Positions 18,183 to 29,389 of a DNA stretch of 64,000 nt are shown one piece after another. Below the pieces are notes generated by a model. The model did not search any database. It saw only the letters and a program-made list of their open reading frames with translations, and was not told where the DNA came from. Both the position numbers and the translations under genes were made by a program. Every line of letters starts with the position of its first letter. The first letter of the stretch is position 1. Origin of the DNA: Arcobacter sp. F2176 (GTDB lineage: Bacteria; Campylobacterota; Campylobacteria; Campylobacterales; Arcobacteraceae); contig NZ_PDJV01000003.1 in NCBI RefSeq assembly GCF_004116465.1, positions 225,752 to 289,751 of the forward strand, given 5' to 3'.

Positions 18183-21100
18183 ATGAAATACAATGAAGAT
18201 ACAAGAGTAAAAATACCATCTATATTGCATCTTACACGATTAGGATATAAGTATTTATCTTTGAAAAATTCCGAATGGGATATAAATACAAATATTTTTA
18301 CAGATATCTTTAAATCTAGTATTGAAAGAATTAATAAAACAATAAATGATTTAGATTTAAATAAAGTTTACGAAGAGGTTTTTTTATTACTTGATTATGA
18401 AGATTTCGGTCAAGCTTTTTATCTAAGAATTATTGAAAAGTCTGGCATAAAACTTATAGATTTTGAAAACTTTGAAAACAACTCTTTTCACATAGTTACA
18501 GAACTTCCATGTAAAAATGGTGATGAAGAGTTTAGACCTGATATTACACTTTTAATTAATGGTATGCCATTGGTTTTTATAGAGGTTAAAAAACCAAATA
18601 ATAAAGATGGTGTATTAGCAGAAAGAGAGAGAATAAATGTTAGGTTTTCAAATGATAGATTTAGAAAATTTATCAATATAACACAAATTATGGTATTTTC
18701 AAACAATATGGAATATGATGATAATTCTATTGAACCAATAGAGGGTGCATTTTATGCTACACCATCAAAAAATCCTATATTTAACTATTTTAGAGAAGAA
18801 GAAAAATTAAATTTAGCACAACTTTTAAATGATTTGGATAATAATACAGAAAATGAGATATTAAAAGACAATAATCTTGAAGTAATAAAAAACAATGCAG
18901 AGTTTATTACAAATAAATCACCTAACACTCCAACAAACAGATTGAGTACTTCGTTGTTTTCAAAAGACAGATTAAAGTTTTTGTTAGAGTTTGGAATTGC
19001 TTATGTAAAATCAAAAGATGGTCTACAAAAACATATCATGCGATACCCTCAAATATTTGCAACAAGAGCGATTGAAAGTAAACTTGATGAAGGTATAAAA
19101 AAAGGTATTATTTGGCATACACAAGGTAGTGGTAAAACAGCACTTGCTTTTTATAATGTCAGATATTTAACAAGCTATTTTCAAACTAAAAAAATCATTC
19201 CAAAGTTTTATTTTATTGTTGATAGATTAGATTTATTAACCCAAGCAAAAAAAGAGTTTACAGCAAGAGGTTTAAAAGTTCATACTATAGCAAGCCGTGA
19301 AGATTTTGCAAAAGATATTAAAAAAACTACTGCTATTCACAACGATAGAGGTGAATATGAAATTACAGTAGTAAATATTCAAAAATTTGAAGATGACCCT
19401 AATGTTATCTCTATTGTAGATTATGATATTAACATTCAAAGAGTATATTTCTTAGATGAAGTTCATAGAAGCTATAACCCAAAAGGAAATTTTTTAGCTA
19501 ACTTAGAGACCTCTGATAAAAATGCAATAAAAATAGGACTAACAGGAACACCTCTTTTAGGAGAAGATACAAGCTCAAAATTATTGTTTGGTGATTATAT
19601 TCACAAGTATTATTATAACTCTTCTATTGCTGATGGTTATACATTGAGACTTATAAGAGAAGAGATAGAGACAACTTATAAATTACAACTTCAAAAAGCT
19701 ATTGAAGATATAGAAATCTTACAAGGTAACTTAAAAAAAGAAGAGGTTTATTCTCACAAAAAGTTTGTAGAACCAATGTTAGCTTATATTGTAAATGATT
19801 TTAAAAATAGTAAAGTAAGATTTGATGATGATTCTATAGGTGCAATGGTTATTTGTGATAGTTCAGCACAAGCTAAAAAAATGTATGAGATATTTCAGTT
19901 AAAATATGCAAAATTAGAAGCAATAAATAATGAAAACTTGTTAGAAAAACTTGTCTCTGAACCTCAAACTACTTATGGAATAAATGATACTGGAGTAAAA
20001 AGAGGAGACTTAACAGGTAAAATTATTCTACACGATACTGGAACTATACAAGAAAGAAAAGATTGGGTAGAAGAGTTTAAAGATGGTAAGATAGATATTT
20101 TATTTGTTGACAGAATGCTTCTCACAGGATTTGATGCTCCAAGACTTAAAAAACTATATCTGGGTAGAATCATAAGAAAACATGGCTTATTACAAGCTCT
20201 TACAAGGGTAAATCGTACATACAAAAAGTTCAAATATGGTTTTGTAGTAGATTTTGCAGATATTAGCAAGGAGTTTGATGCAACCAATAAAGCTTATTTT
20301 GAAGAGTTACAAAATGAACTTGGCAATGAGATAGAATCTTACTCTTCTCTTTTTAAATCAAAAGAAGAAATAGAAGAAGAGATAGAAAATATAAAAGATA
20401 TATTGTTTGAATATGATACTTTAGATGCAGAAATATTTTCACAGCAAATATCTAAAATCCAAGATATTAAAAAGATGCAAGAGATAAAAAAAGTACTTGA
20501 AAATGCAAAAAGTCTATATAATCTTATAAGACTTTTTGGGCATTCAGAATTACTCGAAAAAATAGATTTTAGAAAATTAAATCTACTTTATAGAGAAGCT
20601 TCAAATCATCTAGATCTTTTAAATCAAAAATTAGCTTTAGAAAAAGGTGATGAAAATACAAATATAATAAATCTAGCTTTAGAAGATATAATTTTTAAAT
20701 TTACAAAGATAAGTGAAGAAGAACTTATATTAGCAGATAAATTAAAAAATACTCTTAGAAAAACAAGAGAAGCTTTTCAAAATAATTTTGATAAAAAAGA
20801 CCCTGAGTATATCACTTTAAAAGAAGAACTTGAAAGACTGTTTAAAAACAAAAATTTTAGTGAGATAACCCAAGATGAGATGAATGAAAATATTGGTGAA
20901 CTCAAAAAAATAGATGAGAAAATAAGAGAGTTAAACAGACAAAATGACCTCTTAAAAGATAAGTACAAAGGTGATAGAAAATATGCAAGGATGCATAAAA
21001 GAATTAAGCAAAACAATATAACAGATAAGCAAAGTAGGATTTTTAATGCATTAGAGAAGATAAAAATACAGCTTGATGAAAAAGTTTTAAATAATAGTGC

Positions 21101-21266
21101 AATATTAAAACATGAAAACTTTTTTATAGCAGAAACTCAACCTATAGTAGATGTAGAGTTTGAAGATAACAATAAAATAGAATTGAATGATGAATCTTTT
21201 AGATACATTAACACTATGATAGCAACAGAATATCTAAATGAATACAACGGAGTAAACAATTGGTAA
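18183..21266 (+). CDS. hsdR: Type I restriction enzyme, R subunit
   Basis: 1027 residues. A PD-(D/E)xK nuclease core lies near 118-140 (RPDITLLINGMPLVFIEVKKPN), followed by a helicase motor: Walker A HTQGSGKT near 310, DEVH box near 425, GLTGTPLL, then the late motifs LLTGFDAPRLKKLYLGRII and QALTRVNRTYK. The C-terminal 300 residues are coiled-coil and bind the methylase core. With HsdM and HsdS it cleaves unmethylated DNA far from the recognition site after translocation. First gene of the operon; overlaps hsdM by 7 bases. All key residues are present, so it looks functional. Confidence 0.93.
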   Translation: MKYNEDTRVKIPSILHLTRLGYKYLSLKNSEWDINTNIFTDIFKSSIERINKTINDLDLNKVYEEVFLLLDYEDFGQAFYLRIIEKSGIKLIDFENFENNSFHIVTELPCKNGDEEFRPDITLLINGMPLVFIEVKKPNNKDGVLAERERINVRFSNDRFRKFINITQIMVFSNNMEYDDNSIEPIEGAFYATPSKNPIFNYFREEEKLNLAQLLNDLDNNTENEILKDNNLEVIKNNAEFITNKSPNTPTNRLSTSLFSKDRLKFLLEFGIAYVKSKDGLQKHIMRYPQIFATRAIESKLDEGIKKGIIWHTQGSGKTALAFYNVRYLTSYFQTKKIIPKFYFIVDRLDLLTQAKKEFTARGLKVHTIASREDFAKDIKKTTAIHNDRGEYEITVVNIQKFEDDPNVISIVDYDINIQRVYFLDEVHRSYNPKGNFLANLETSDKNAIKIGLTGTPLLGEDTSSKLLFGDYIHKYYYNSSIADGYTLRLIREEIETTYKLQLQKAIEDIEILQGNLKKEEVYSHKKFVEPMLAYIVNDFKNSKVRFDDDSIGAMVICDSSAQAKKMYEIFQLKYAKLEAINNENLLEKLVSEPQTTYGINDTGVKRGDLTGKIILHDTGTIQERKDWVEEFKDGKIDILFVDRMLLTGFDAPRLKKLYLGRIIRKHGLLQALTRVNRTYKKFKYGFVVDFADISKEFDATNKAYFEELQNELGNEIESYSSLFKSKEEIEEEIENIKDILFEYDTLDAEIFSQQISKIQDIKKMQEIKKVLENAKSLYNLIRLFGHSELLEKIDFRKLNLLYREASNHLDLLNQKLALEKGDENTNIINLALEDIIFKFTKISEEELILADKLKNTLRKTREAFQNNFDKKDPEYITLKEELERLFKNKNFSEITQDEMNENIGELKKIDEKIRELNRQNDLLKDKYKGDRKYARMHKRIKQNNITDKQSRIFNALEKIKIQLDEKVLNNSAILKHENFFIAETQPIVDVEFEDNNKIELNDESFRYINTMIATEYLNEYNGVNNW

Positions 21267-22879
21267 TAGTAGAGTTTGAAAGAGAAACAAAAAAGTTAAT
21301 AGATAGTTTAAAAGCAGTATGTGCAAATTTTGGACTTGGAAATGATGGAAATGAGTTCAAAATCATCACCCAAGTCTTTTTATACAAGTTTTTAAATGAT
21401 AAATTTGCTTATGAGATTAAAAAAATAGATGAAAATATAAAAAATGCTCCAAGTTGGGAAGAATACTATACAAACTTAAGCCAAGAACAAAGAAACAAAA
21501 TATTAAGACGAATAGGAGCAAAAGCAGCAAAGTTAAAACCAGAGTATCTTATAACACATCTGTTTAATATACAAGATAGTCCTGATTTTGCACAAACTTT
21601 TGATGATACCTTACATCAAATCTCTATAGAAAACAACGACATCTTTTCAGTAAAAACAGAAGGTGGAGCAAAAATAGAGCTTTTTGATACTTTGAGCAAA
21701 TATATTATTGATGATAAAGATGCTTTTTTTAAAGCGATTATCAATAAGCTAGTAGCTTTTAGTTTTGAAAATATCTTTAATCAAAAGTATGATTTCTATG
21801 CAACTATATTTGAATACCTAATCAAAGATTATAACAGTGATAGTGGTGGAAAGTATGCAGAGTATTATACTCCCCATGCCGTTGCAAAAATCATGGCGGC
21901 TATTATGGTGGATGAAGGTGTTGCAAATGTAACTTGCTATGACCCAAGTGCAGGGAGTGGAACACTTTTGATGAATATAGCTCACGCCATAGGTGAAGAT
22001 AGATGTAGTATCTACTCACAAGATATATCTCAAAAATCATCAAGTCTTTTACGACTAAATTTGATTTTAAATAACCTTGTGCACTCTATATCAAATGTGA
22101 TTAAAGGAAATACTCTTTTAAGTCCATATCACAAAGAGGGTGACAGTTTACAAAAGTTTGATTATATCGTTTCAAATCCACCTTTTAAAACTGATTTTAG
22201 TGATTATAGAGATGATTTAGACTCTAAAGAAAATCACGATAGATTTTTTGCAGGTATTCCAAAAGTACCAGCAAAGAAAAAAGAGTCAATGGCTATTTAT
22301 AGTATGTTTTTACAGCATATTATACATTCACTAAAAAAAGGTGGGAAAGCAGCAGTTGTAGTGCCAACTGGATTTATAACAGCTCAAAGTGGTATCGATA
22401 AAAAGATTAGAGAACATCTAATTGAAAAGAAAATGTTAGGTGGTGTTGTTTCAATGCCAAGTAATATCTTTGCTACAACAGGTACAAATGTATCTATTAT
22501 ATTTATAGATGATACAAATAAAGAAAATGTAGTGTTAATTGATGCTTCAAATCTAGGAAAAACTGTAAAAGATGGCAAGAATCAAAAAACAGTTTTACAA
22601 GAAGAGGAAGAACAAAAAATTATAGATACTTTTAATGATAAAAAAGTAGTTGATGATTTTTCTGTAGTTGTTTCTTATGATGATATAAAAGTTAAAAACT
22701 ACTCATTTAGTGCAGGTCAATATTTTGATGTAAAGATTGAATATGTGGATATATCTAAAGATGAGTTTGATAATAAGATGAAAGGCTTTAGTGATAATCT
22801 TAAAGTTATGTTTAGAGAATCTAAAGTCTTGGAAGATGAGATAAAAAAGCAACTGTTGGGATTGGTTTATGAAGACTGA
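21260..22879 (+). CDS. hsdM: Type I restriction-modification enzyme, M subunit
   Basis: 539 residues. SAM-binding motif DPSAGSGTLLMNIA near 230 and catalytic NPPF near 306 (N6-adenine methylase). The N-terminal helical domain (FKIITQVFLYKFLNDKF) and the conserved KYAEYYTPHAVAKIMA are typical of HsdM. Start appears to be TTG with GGAG 7 bases before it. Overlaps hsdR at the 5' end and hsdS by 11 bases at the 3' end. Confidence 0.93.
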   Translation: MVIVEFERETKKLIDSLKAVCANFGLGNDGNEFKIITQVFLYKFLNDKFAYEIKKIDENIKNAPSWEEYYTNLSQEQRNKILRRIGAKAAKLKPEYLITHLFNIQDSPDFAQTFDDTLHQISIENNDIFSVKTEGGAKIELFDTLSKYIIDDKDAFFKAIINKLVAFSFENIFNQKYDFYATIFEYLIKDYNSDSGGKYAEYYTPHAVAKIMAAIMVDEGVANVTCYDPSAGSGTLLMNIAHAIGEDRCSIYSQDISQKSSSLLRLNLILNNLVHSISNVIKGNTLLSPYHKEGDSLQKFDYIVSNPPFKTDFSDYRDDLDSKENHDRFFAGIPKVPAKKKESMAIYSMFLQHIIHSLKKGGKAAVVVPTGFITAQSGIDKKIREHLIEKKMLGGVVSMPSNIFATTGTNVSIIFIDDTNKENVVLIDASNLGKTVKDGKNQKTVLQEEEEQKIIDTFNDKKVVDDFSVVVSYDDIKVKNYSFSAGQYFDVKIEYVDISKDEFDNKMKGFSDNLKVMFRESKVLEDEIKKQLLGLVYED

Positions 22880-24254
22880 ATATTTTAAAAATATTGTATT
22901 AAGAGAACATATTGATACAATTACTGATTATCATGCCAATGGAGCATACGAAAAGTTAAAAGAAAATATAACATTAAAATATAAACCTAGCTATGCAATT
23001 ATGATTAGAACTTTAAACTTTGAATCAAATAACTTTGACAGTAATTTAATATATATAGATCAAAATGAATATGAATATCTTTCAAAGTCAAAAGTTTATT
23101 CTAATGATATTATAATGAATAAAATAGCTAATCCCGGTTCTGTTTATATAATGCCATATTTAAAACAGCCTGTGTCTTTGGCAATGAATTTATTTCTAAT
23201 TAGATTCAAATGTACATTAAATCAAAGATTTATGTATTATTTAATGAAATATAACGAAAGTTATATAAAACAATTTGCAAATGGCACTACAACTAAGACT
23301 ATAACAAAAGATTCAGTTAGAAATTTAAAATTTTATGTTCCAGAGAAACAATATCAAGATAAAATAGCAAATATTCTATCTTCTCTTGATTCAAAGATAG
23401 AAATAAACAATAGAATTAATAAAGAATTAGAAGCTATGGCAAAAACTCTTTATGATTATTGGTTTGTGCAGTTTGATTTTCCTGATGTTAATGGAAAACC
23501 TTATAAATCATCAGGTGGAAAAATGGTTTATAATCAAGAGTTAAAAAGAGAGATTCCTGAGAGATGGGAAGCCAAAACAATTGCACAATTTATTGGAAAT
23601 AATAAAGGTGGAGATTGGGGAAAAGAAAAAGAAGAAGGGAATTACACTCAAAAGGTTTCTTGTGTTAGAGGTGCTGATTTAAATGGATTAAATGGTTTAG
23701 GAAGTGTAAATCCACCTGAAAGATTTATTTTAGAAAAAAATTCAAATAAAATTTTAGAATCTCATGATTTGATTGTTGAAATATCAGGAGGTAGTCCAAC
23801 TCAATCAACGGGAAGAATTTCATTTGTTATTGATGAAACTATAAAAAGGTTTGAAAATCCTCTAGTATGTTCAAATTTTTGCAAATCATTTTCTTTAGAA
23901 AACCAAAAATATCTTTATTATTTCATTTATATGTGGAATAATTTATATGATAACCGCGTGTTATTTGGTTGGGAGGGAAAAACAAGTGGTATAAAAAATT
24001 TATTATTTGATTCTTTAACACAAAAATATTTTATTATTGTTCCCAATGAAAATATAAATCTAAAGTTTTATGAAAAAATGGATTCTTTTCATAAGATGAA
24101 ACAAAGAAATTTAAAAGAAAATCAAGAACTAGCAAAATTAAGAGATTGGCTTCTTCCAATGCTTATGAATGGACAAGTAAGTGTGAAAGATAGTGAGTAT
24201 AAAAACAGTCAAAATGACTTATTAGTAGCCCAACCAAAACCAGAGTATAATTAA
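22869..24254 (+). CDS. hsdS: Type I restriction-modification enzyme, S subunit
   Basis: 461 residues with two target-recognition domains (about 1-160 and 235-390). Each is followed by a helical conserved region: the first contains QDKIANILSSLDSKIEINNRINKELEAMAKTLYDYWFVQFDFP, the second QRNLKENQELAKLRDWLLPMLMNGQV. These two helices set the spacer between the half sites. The target sequence cannot be read from the protein. Last gene of the hsd operon. Confidence 0.9.
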   Translation: MKTEYFKNIVLREHIDTITDYHANGAYEKLKENITLKYKPSYAIMIRTLNFESNNFDSNLIYIDQNEYEYLSKSKVYSNDIIMNKIANPGSVYIMPYLKQPVSLAMNLFLIRFKCTLNQRFMYYLMKYNESYIKQFANGTTTKTITKDSVRNLKFYVPEKQYQDKIANILSSLDSKIEINNRINKELEAMAKTLYDYWFVQFDFPDVNGKPYKSSGGKMVYNQELKREIPERWEAKTIAQFIGNNKGGDWGKEKEEGNYTQKVSCVRGADLNGLNGLGSVNPPERFILEKNSNKILESHDLIVEISGGSPTQSTGRISFVIDETIKRFENPLVCSNFCKSFSLENQKYLYYFIYMWNNLYDNRVLFGWEGKTSGIKNLLFDSLTQKYFIIVPNENINLKFYEKMDSFHKMKQRNLKENQELAKLRDWLLPMLMNGQVSVKDSEYKNSQNDLLVAQPKPEYN

Positions 24255-24289
24255 ATTTTTTGATATAATATAGCTTTAAAGGAATATTG

Positions 24290-24442
24290 ATGACTAAAAG
24301 AATTTTAGATAAAGAAAATTTAAAAAAAGTTATAGAAACAACTCAAAATATTGAGGGATATTCTGAAGCCTCAAAAAAAGTAAAAGATGAAGCTAAAATA
24401 GTAAGAGAAAAATATGGCATCAAAGTATCAGCTAAAAGATAA
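24290..24442 (+). CDS. Small basic protein after hsdS
   Basis: 50 residues, charged and helical (KRILDKENLKKVIETTQNIEGYSEASKKVKDEAKIVREKYGIKVSAKR). AAAGGAA sits 5 bases before the ATG, and a TATAAT lies at 24264, so it may have its own promoter. It has the size of a small antitoxin, but no toxin partner is adjacent and I do not recognise the family. Probably part of the hsd accessory block. Confidence 0.55.
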   Translation: MTKRILDKENLKKVIETTQNIEGYSEASKKVKDEAKIVREKYGIKVSAKR

Positions 24443-24834
24443 TTTATTTAAAATCCTAACATCTACAGAAGCCGAGCGTTTATTTTTCTCTTTTCTAAAC
24501 AAGATTGCTAACTGTCAGAGTGTTTAAAAGTTGCATGCTGGAGTGAAACGACTAAATTCCAGAATGGACAAAATAGAAGTTTTAATAAGCGAGTTTTACC
24601 AAGCAGAAAAGATAAAAATAATAAGTGAGGGAACCTTTGGCTTCGCAGCCGTTGGTGGCTTTTTGTTTTACTTTTTGCCACCAAAAAGTGAAGAAGCGGA
24701 AATCTCAGATTTTCAAGAGAAAAGATTTTAAACATAAAATAATTGACTCTAGTCAAACTAATTTAAACTAAATTTGCTATGATTACAAAACAAAATAATA
24801 AAAATAAACTATACTTATACAGTAAGGAATTGAC
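24443..24834. other. Gap of 392 bases with a hairpin, no supported gene
   Basis: Apparent reading frames here are low-complexity and lack ribosome sites. The most regular part is 24651-24683, an inverted repeat TTGGTGGC / GCCACCAA around a T-rich loop, set in a stretch less AT-rich than its surroundings. It reads like an interspersed intergenic repeat or the remnant of a transferred segment at the right edge of the hsd block. Promoter-like AT-rich sequence precedes the next gene. Confidence 0.4.
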
Positions 24835-25518
24835 ATGCAAGAAGAATTTAATGAATATTTTAACAGACAGATAAAACTTTGGGGGCAAGAGACTCAAGAC
24901 TCGCTTCAAGGGAAAAAGGTAGCTATTATTGGAAGTGGTGGGCTTGGTTGTACACTTGGTATCGCACTTGGTGCTTCTGGAATAGGGGAGTTTACTTTAG
25001 TGGATTTTGATACTGTGGGTGTTCATAATATCCATAGACAAATAGGCTTTAGAGTTGGCGACGATGGAAAATATAAGTGTGATGTTTTAAAAGAACTTAT
25101 TGAAGCTAGATGTCCTTATACAAAAGTTACTACTTATAAAGAGACTTTTCAAGAGTTTGCAAAAAGAGGTTTAGAGTTTGATCTTATCATTGATGGAACG
25201 GATAATCTTCTAACGCGTGCAGATATCAATGAATACTGCATAAATCATAATCAAGCTTGGATTTATGGAAGTGTTGAGGAGTTTCATGGGCAAGTTTGTT
25301 TTTTCGAAAAAGCCTCTTATGAAGCAGTATTTCAAGTAAATGATAGAAAACCAAATGGTATCGCTTGTCCTATTGTTATGCATGTGGGTTCTCTTCAAGC
25401 AAATTTAGCCATTAGATATTTAACAGGACTTCCAGTTAAAAAAGATGTTTTATATTATCTTTCTTTTGATGAAGAAGGTATTATAAATTACAAAAACTTT
25501 AAACTACCTACAAAGTAA
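24835..25518 (+). CDS. ThiF/MoeB-like E1 adenylyltransferase
   Basis: 227 residues. RQIKLWGQETQDSLQGKKVAIIGSGGLGCTLGIALGASGIGEFTLVDFDTVGVHNIHRQIGF is the nucleotide-binding E1 core, with IDGTDNLLTRADIN the usual following motif. It would adenylate the C terminus of a ubiquitin-like sulfur carrier such as ThiS or MoaD. The zinc-binding CxxC pairs of MoeB/ThiF are not seen, so the substrate is open; the Campylobacterota often have such shortened versions. First gene after the hsd block. Ends in a hairpin. Confidence 0.78.
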   Translation: MQEEFNEYFNRQIKLWGQETQDSLQGKKVAIIGSGGLGCTLGIALGASGIGEFTLVDFDTVGVHNIHRQIGFRVGDDGKYKCDVLKELIEARCPYTKVTTYKETFQEFAKRGLEFDLIIDGTDNLLTRADINEYCINHNQAWIYGSVEEFHGQVCFFEKASYEAVFQVNDRKPNGIACPIVMHVGSLQANLAIRYLTGLPVKKDVLYYLSFDEEGIINYKNFKLPTK

Positions 25519-25546
25519 AATATAGAGCAAAACTAGCTCTATATTT
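25518..25546 (+). terminator. Hairpin after the ThiF-like gene
   Basis: AAATATAGAGC / GCTCTATATTT, a perfect 11-bp stem with a 7-nt loop directly after the stop codon. Little U-tract. Confidence 0.55.
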
Positions 25547-25645
25547 AAATACAAAAATCTTCAAAATAATTTTCCAAATAACCATTTTTTAAGCACTTTT
25601 TAGATATTATTTCCAAATTTTACTACATATATGGGGAACTTATAA

Positions 25646-28600
25646 ATGCCAAAAAGAGAAGATATTAAATCTATATTATTAATCGGTTCTGGTCCTATTA
25701 TTATTGGGCAAGCATGCGAATTTGATTATTCAGGAACACAAGCTACAAAGACATTAAAAGAGTTAGGTTATAGAGTTGTATTAATCAACTCAAATCCAGC
25801 AACTATTATGACAGATCCTGAATTTGCAGATAGAACTTATATCGAGCCAATTACAGAAGATATGATTGCAAAGATAATCAAAAAAGAGAATATTGACGCA
25901 ATCTTACCAACTATGGGTGGACAAACAGCACTTAATGTTGCTACAACAATGTATGACAAAGGTATGCTTGATGGTGTTGCTTTTTTAGGTGCTCATCCAG
26001 ATGCTATTAAAAAAGGTGAAGATAGACATCTTTTCAATGAAGCTATGATAAAAATCGGTATGGATTTACCAAAAAGTGCAAATGCATATAGCGTTGAAGA
26101 AGCTATAAAAGTAGCAAAAGAGATTGGTTTCCCAGTGATTTCTAGAGCATCTTTTACCCTTGCAGGTGGTGGTTCTGGTGTTGCTTACAATATGGAAGAG
26201 TTCAAAAAACTTGCAGAAATAGGAATAGAAGCAAGTCCAATCAATGAAATTGAGATTATGGAATCAATGCTTGGTTGGAAAGAATACGAAATGGAAGTTA
26301 TCAGAGATAGAAAAGATAACTGTATCATCGTATGTTCTATAGAAAACTTAGACCCAATGGGTGTTCATACAGGAGATAGTGTTACTATCGCTCCTGCTCT
26401 TACTCTTACAGACAAAGAGTACCAAGATATGAGAAATGCTTCATTTGCTATTTTAAGAGAGATTGGTGTTGATACAGGTGGTTCAAATGTACAGTTTTCA
26501 ATTTGTCCAAAAACTGGAAGAATGATAGTTATTGAGATGAATCCTAGAGTTTCTCGTTCTTCAGCACTTGCTTCTAAAGCTACTGGTTATCCTATTGCAA
26601 AAGTTGCAACGCTTCTTGCTGTTGGATTTACTCTTGATGAGATTGAAAATGATATTACAGGTACAACTGCATCTTTTGAGCCAGTTATTGATTATGTAGT
26701 TACTAAAATCCCTAGATTTACTTTTGAAAAATTCCCTAAAGCAGACTCTACACTTACAACTTCTATGAAATCTGTTGGTGAAGTTATGGCTATGGGTAGA
26801 ACCTTTAACGAATCAATCCAAAAAGCACTTTGTTCTTTAGAGACTGGACTTTGTGGTTTTGACCCAATCAAAGCAGAAATGGAAAAAATCAAAGCTGAAA
26901 TCAGAAGACCAAATTGTGATAGACTTTTATACTTGATGCAAGGTATGAGAGAAGGACTTACAAATGCAGAGATTTTTGAATTATCAAAAATAGATCCTTG
27001 GTTCTTGACTAAATTTAGACAAATCGTTGATATGGAAAAATCAATGGATGCTTCAATTTTAACTGACGAAGTTAAGATGAGAATAATCAAATCAAATGGA
27101 TTTTCTGACAAGATGATTTCTATGCTTATTGGTAAAACAGAAGAAGAAGTTTATCAAGCAAGAAAAACTCTAAATGTAGATTTTGAATACAATGAAGTTG
27201 ATACTTGTGCAGCTGAATTTAAAGCTCTTACTCCATATCTTTACTCTACTACAAATGTAACTAAAGTTCCTCAAGTAAATAAAATAACAGATGAGAAAAA
27301 AGTTATGATTATAGGTGGTGGACCAAATAGAATTGGACAAGGTATCGAGTTCGATTATTGTTGTGTTCATGCAAGTTTTGCCCTAAAAGAAATGGGTATC
27401 AAAACTATCATGTATAACTGTAACCCTGAAACTGTATCAACTGACTATGATACATCAGATATCTTATACTTCGAGCCAATTGATTTTGAACATGTAAGAA
27501 GCGTAGTAGAAAAAGAAAATCCAGATGGTGTTATAGTTCACTTTGGTGGGCAAACTCCACTTAAACTAGCAAATGCATTAACAGCTGCAGGAGCTAAAAT
27601 CATAGGTACTACTGCTGAAGTTATTGACTTAGCAGAAGATAGAAAAAAATTCTCAAAATTTGTTGAAGATGCAGGACTTTTACAACCAGAAAATGGAACA
27701 GCAGTAGAAGTAGAAGAAGCTATTGAAATAGCTGAAAGAATTGGTTATCCAGTTCTTGTAAGACCTTCATTTGTACTTGGTGGAAGAGGGATGAAAATTG
27801 TCTATTCTACAAATGAGTTAAGACAATATATGGATGAAGCAGTATCTGTATCAAATGATGCTCCAGTACTTATTGACAAATTCCTTGATAGAGCAATTGA
27901 GCTTGATGTTGATTGTATTTGTGATGGAAAAGAAGTATATATTGGTGGAATCATGCAACATATTGAAGAAGCTGGTGTTCACTCAGGTGACTCAGCGTGT
28001 TCTTTACCTCCTGTTTCTATAAGTGATGAGTTAATCAAAGAACTTGAAACAAAAACAAAAAATATGGCACTAGGTCTTGGTGTTGTTGGTCTTATGAATA
28101 CGCAATATGCTATTCATAAAGGGCAAATTTATCTTATCGAAGTTAATCCAAGAGCTTCAAGAACAGTTCCTTTTGTAAGTAAAGCAACTGGTATGCCTTT
28201 GGCAAAAGTGGCTACTAGAGTTATGTGGGGTGAGAGTTTAAGAAATGCTCTTGATACATATAATACTGAGCTTGTATGGGAAGATAATGGTGTATTAAAA
28301 CCAATATTAAGAAACCATGTGGCTATCAAAGAAGCAGTTTTCCCATTCAATAAACTTAGTGGTTCTGATATGATATTAACTCCTGAGATGAAATCAACTG
28401 GTGAAGTTATGGGTATATCTGATAGTTTTGGTGAATCATATGCAAAAGCACAAAGTGCTGCTAAAAATGATATTCCAACAGAGGGGAAAGTATTTATTTC
28501 ATTATGTGATTTAGATAAGGAATTTGCACCAAAAATCGCTAAAGGCCTTAAAGATGAAGGTTTTACAGTAGTTGCTACTGGTGGAACACATAAAGCAATT

Positions 28601-28885
28601 GCCGATGCTGGAATTGAGTGTGAGAAAGTTCTTAAAATCTCTGAAGGTAGACCAAATATTATTGACTCTATTACAAATGGTGAAATTGCCCTTGCAATTA
28701 ACACAAGTGATGGAAAAGAGTCATCAAAAGATGATGGTAAAAATATCAGAAGATCAGTTTTAAAAATGAATGTAACATATGTAACAACAGCAGCAGCAGC
28801 TTTCGCTTGTCTTGAAGCTATGAAAGAAATTAGAAAAAAAGATGGATTGTCTCCAAAATCAATTCAAGAATTTCTAAGCAGATAA
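25646..28885 (+). CDS. carB: Carbamoyl-phosphate synthase large subunit
   Basis: 1079 residues, full length. Two homologous ATP-grasp halves are seen, each beginning with a conserved block ([44 protein letters not shown]) and containing [23 protein letters not shown] or [23 protein letters not shown]. The C-terminal MGS-like domain ([12 protein letters not shown] onward) binds allosteric effectors. It makes carbamoyl phosphate from bicarbonate, ammonia and two ATP for pyrimidine and arginine synthesis. carA is not adjacent, common in this phylum. Confidence 0.96.
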   Translation: MPKREDIKSILLIGSGPIIIGQACEFDYSGTQATKTLKELGYRVVLINSNPATIMTDPEFADRTYIEPITEDMIAKIIKKENIDAILPTMGGQTALNVATTMYDKGMLDGVAFLGAHPDAIKKGEDRHLFNEAMIKIGMDLPKSANAYSVEEAIKVAKEIGFPVISRASFTLAGGGSGVAYNMEEFKKLAEIGIEASPINEIEIMESMLGWKEYEMEVIRDRKDNCIIVCSIENLDPMGVHTGDSVTIAPALTLTDKEYQDMRNASFAILREIGVDTGGSNVQFSICPKTGRMIVIEMNPRVSRSSALASKATGYPIAKVATLLAVGFTLDEIENDITGTTASFEPVIDYVVTKIPRFTFEKFPKADSTLTTSMKSVGEVMAMGRTFNESIQKALCSLETGLCGFDPIKAEMEKIKAEIRRPNCDRLLYLMQGMREGLTNAEIFELSKIDPWFLTKFRQIVDMEKSMDASILTDEVKMRIIKSNGFSDKMISMLIGKTEEEVYQARKTLNVDFEYNEVDTCAAEFKALTPYLYSTTNVTKVPQVNKITDEKKVMIIGGGPNRIGQGIEFDYCCVHASFALKEMGIKTIMYNCNPETVSTDYDTSDILYFEPIDFEHVRSVVEKENPDGVIVHFGGQTPLKLANALTAAGAKIIGTTAEVIDLAEDRKKFSKFVEDAGLLQPENGTAVEVEEAIEIAERIGYPVLVRPSFVLGGRGMKIVYSTNELRQYMDEAVSVSNDAPVLIDKFLDRAIELDVDCICDGKEVYIGGIMQHIEEAGVHSGDSACSLPPVSISDELIKELETKTKNMALGLGVVGLMNTQYAIHKGQIYLIEVNPRASRTVPFVSKATGMPLAKVATRVMWGESLRNALDTYNTELVWEDNGVLKPILRNHVAIKEAVFPFNKLSGSDMILTPEMKSTGEVMGISDSFGESYAKAQSAAKNDIPTEGKVFISLCDLDKEFAPKIAKGLKDEGFTVVATGGTHKAIADAGIECEKVLKISEGRPNIIDSITNGEIALAINTSDGKESSKDDGKNIRRSVLKMNVTYVTTAAAAFACLEAMKEIRKKDGLSPKSIQEFLSR

Positions 28886-28886
28886 T

Positions 28887-29330
28887 ATGAACCCAAACTC
28901 TGTTTATTTGGTACAAACAGATACAACTGTTGGCTTTTCATCAAATGATAATGAAAAGCTAGCAGTTATAAAAAAAAGACCCAAAACACAAAAAATACTA
29001 AGAACTGTAGACTCTTTTAAGACTTTACAAAACTTCACAAGAATCCCAAACAACCATAAAAGAAGAGTAAGAAACTCTAAAAATAGTACTTTTATATATC
29101 CCAATAATGAGTCATTTAGAGTTATAAGTAAAGATTCTAGTTTTTATGACTTTATAAAAAAGTTCAATGTTCTTTATTCTTCTTCAGCAAATGAGACCAA
29201 AAAAAACTTTGAAGAAGAGTATGCTAAAGATGTCTCAGATGTAGTTGTAATACAAAAAAATGGTTTTTTTGAAGATATTCCTTCTAAATTATATAAGCTA
29301 AATAAAATTAAAGTTAAGAAATTAAGATAA
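28887..29330 (+). CDS. Short Sua5/YrdC-like protein
   Basis: 147 residues. VYLVQTDTTVGFSSNDNEKLAVIKKRPKTQKIL is the start of the YrdC fold (in the full enzyme it binds threonine and ATP to make threonylcarbamoyl-AMP for tRNA t6A). The rest is shorter than in Sua5/TsaC (about 200 residues), and several central motifs are hard to see, so catalytic competence is uncertain. It starts 2 bases after carB, an arrangement I associate with Arcobacter relatives. Confidence 0.7.
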   Translation: MNPNSVYLVQTDTTVGFSSNDNEKLAVIKKRPKTQKILRTVDSFKTLQNFTRIPNNHKRRVRNSKNSTFIYPNNESFRVISKDSSFYDFIKKFNVLYSSSANETKKNFEEEYAKDVSDVVVIQKNGFFEDIPSKLYKLNKIKVKKLR

Positions 29331-29389
29331 TCTAAGACTTTATTAAGTCATAAGTCCATAAAATAAATATTATTCATAAAAGGCTACTC

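Noticed and set aside
24508..24756. Overlapping frames on both strands in the gap after hsdS
   Set aside because: Low-complexity translation of a repeat-like hairpin region, no ribosome site and no protein-like composition.
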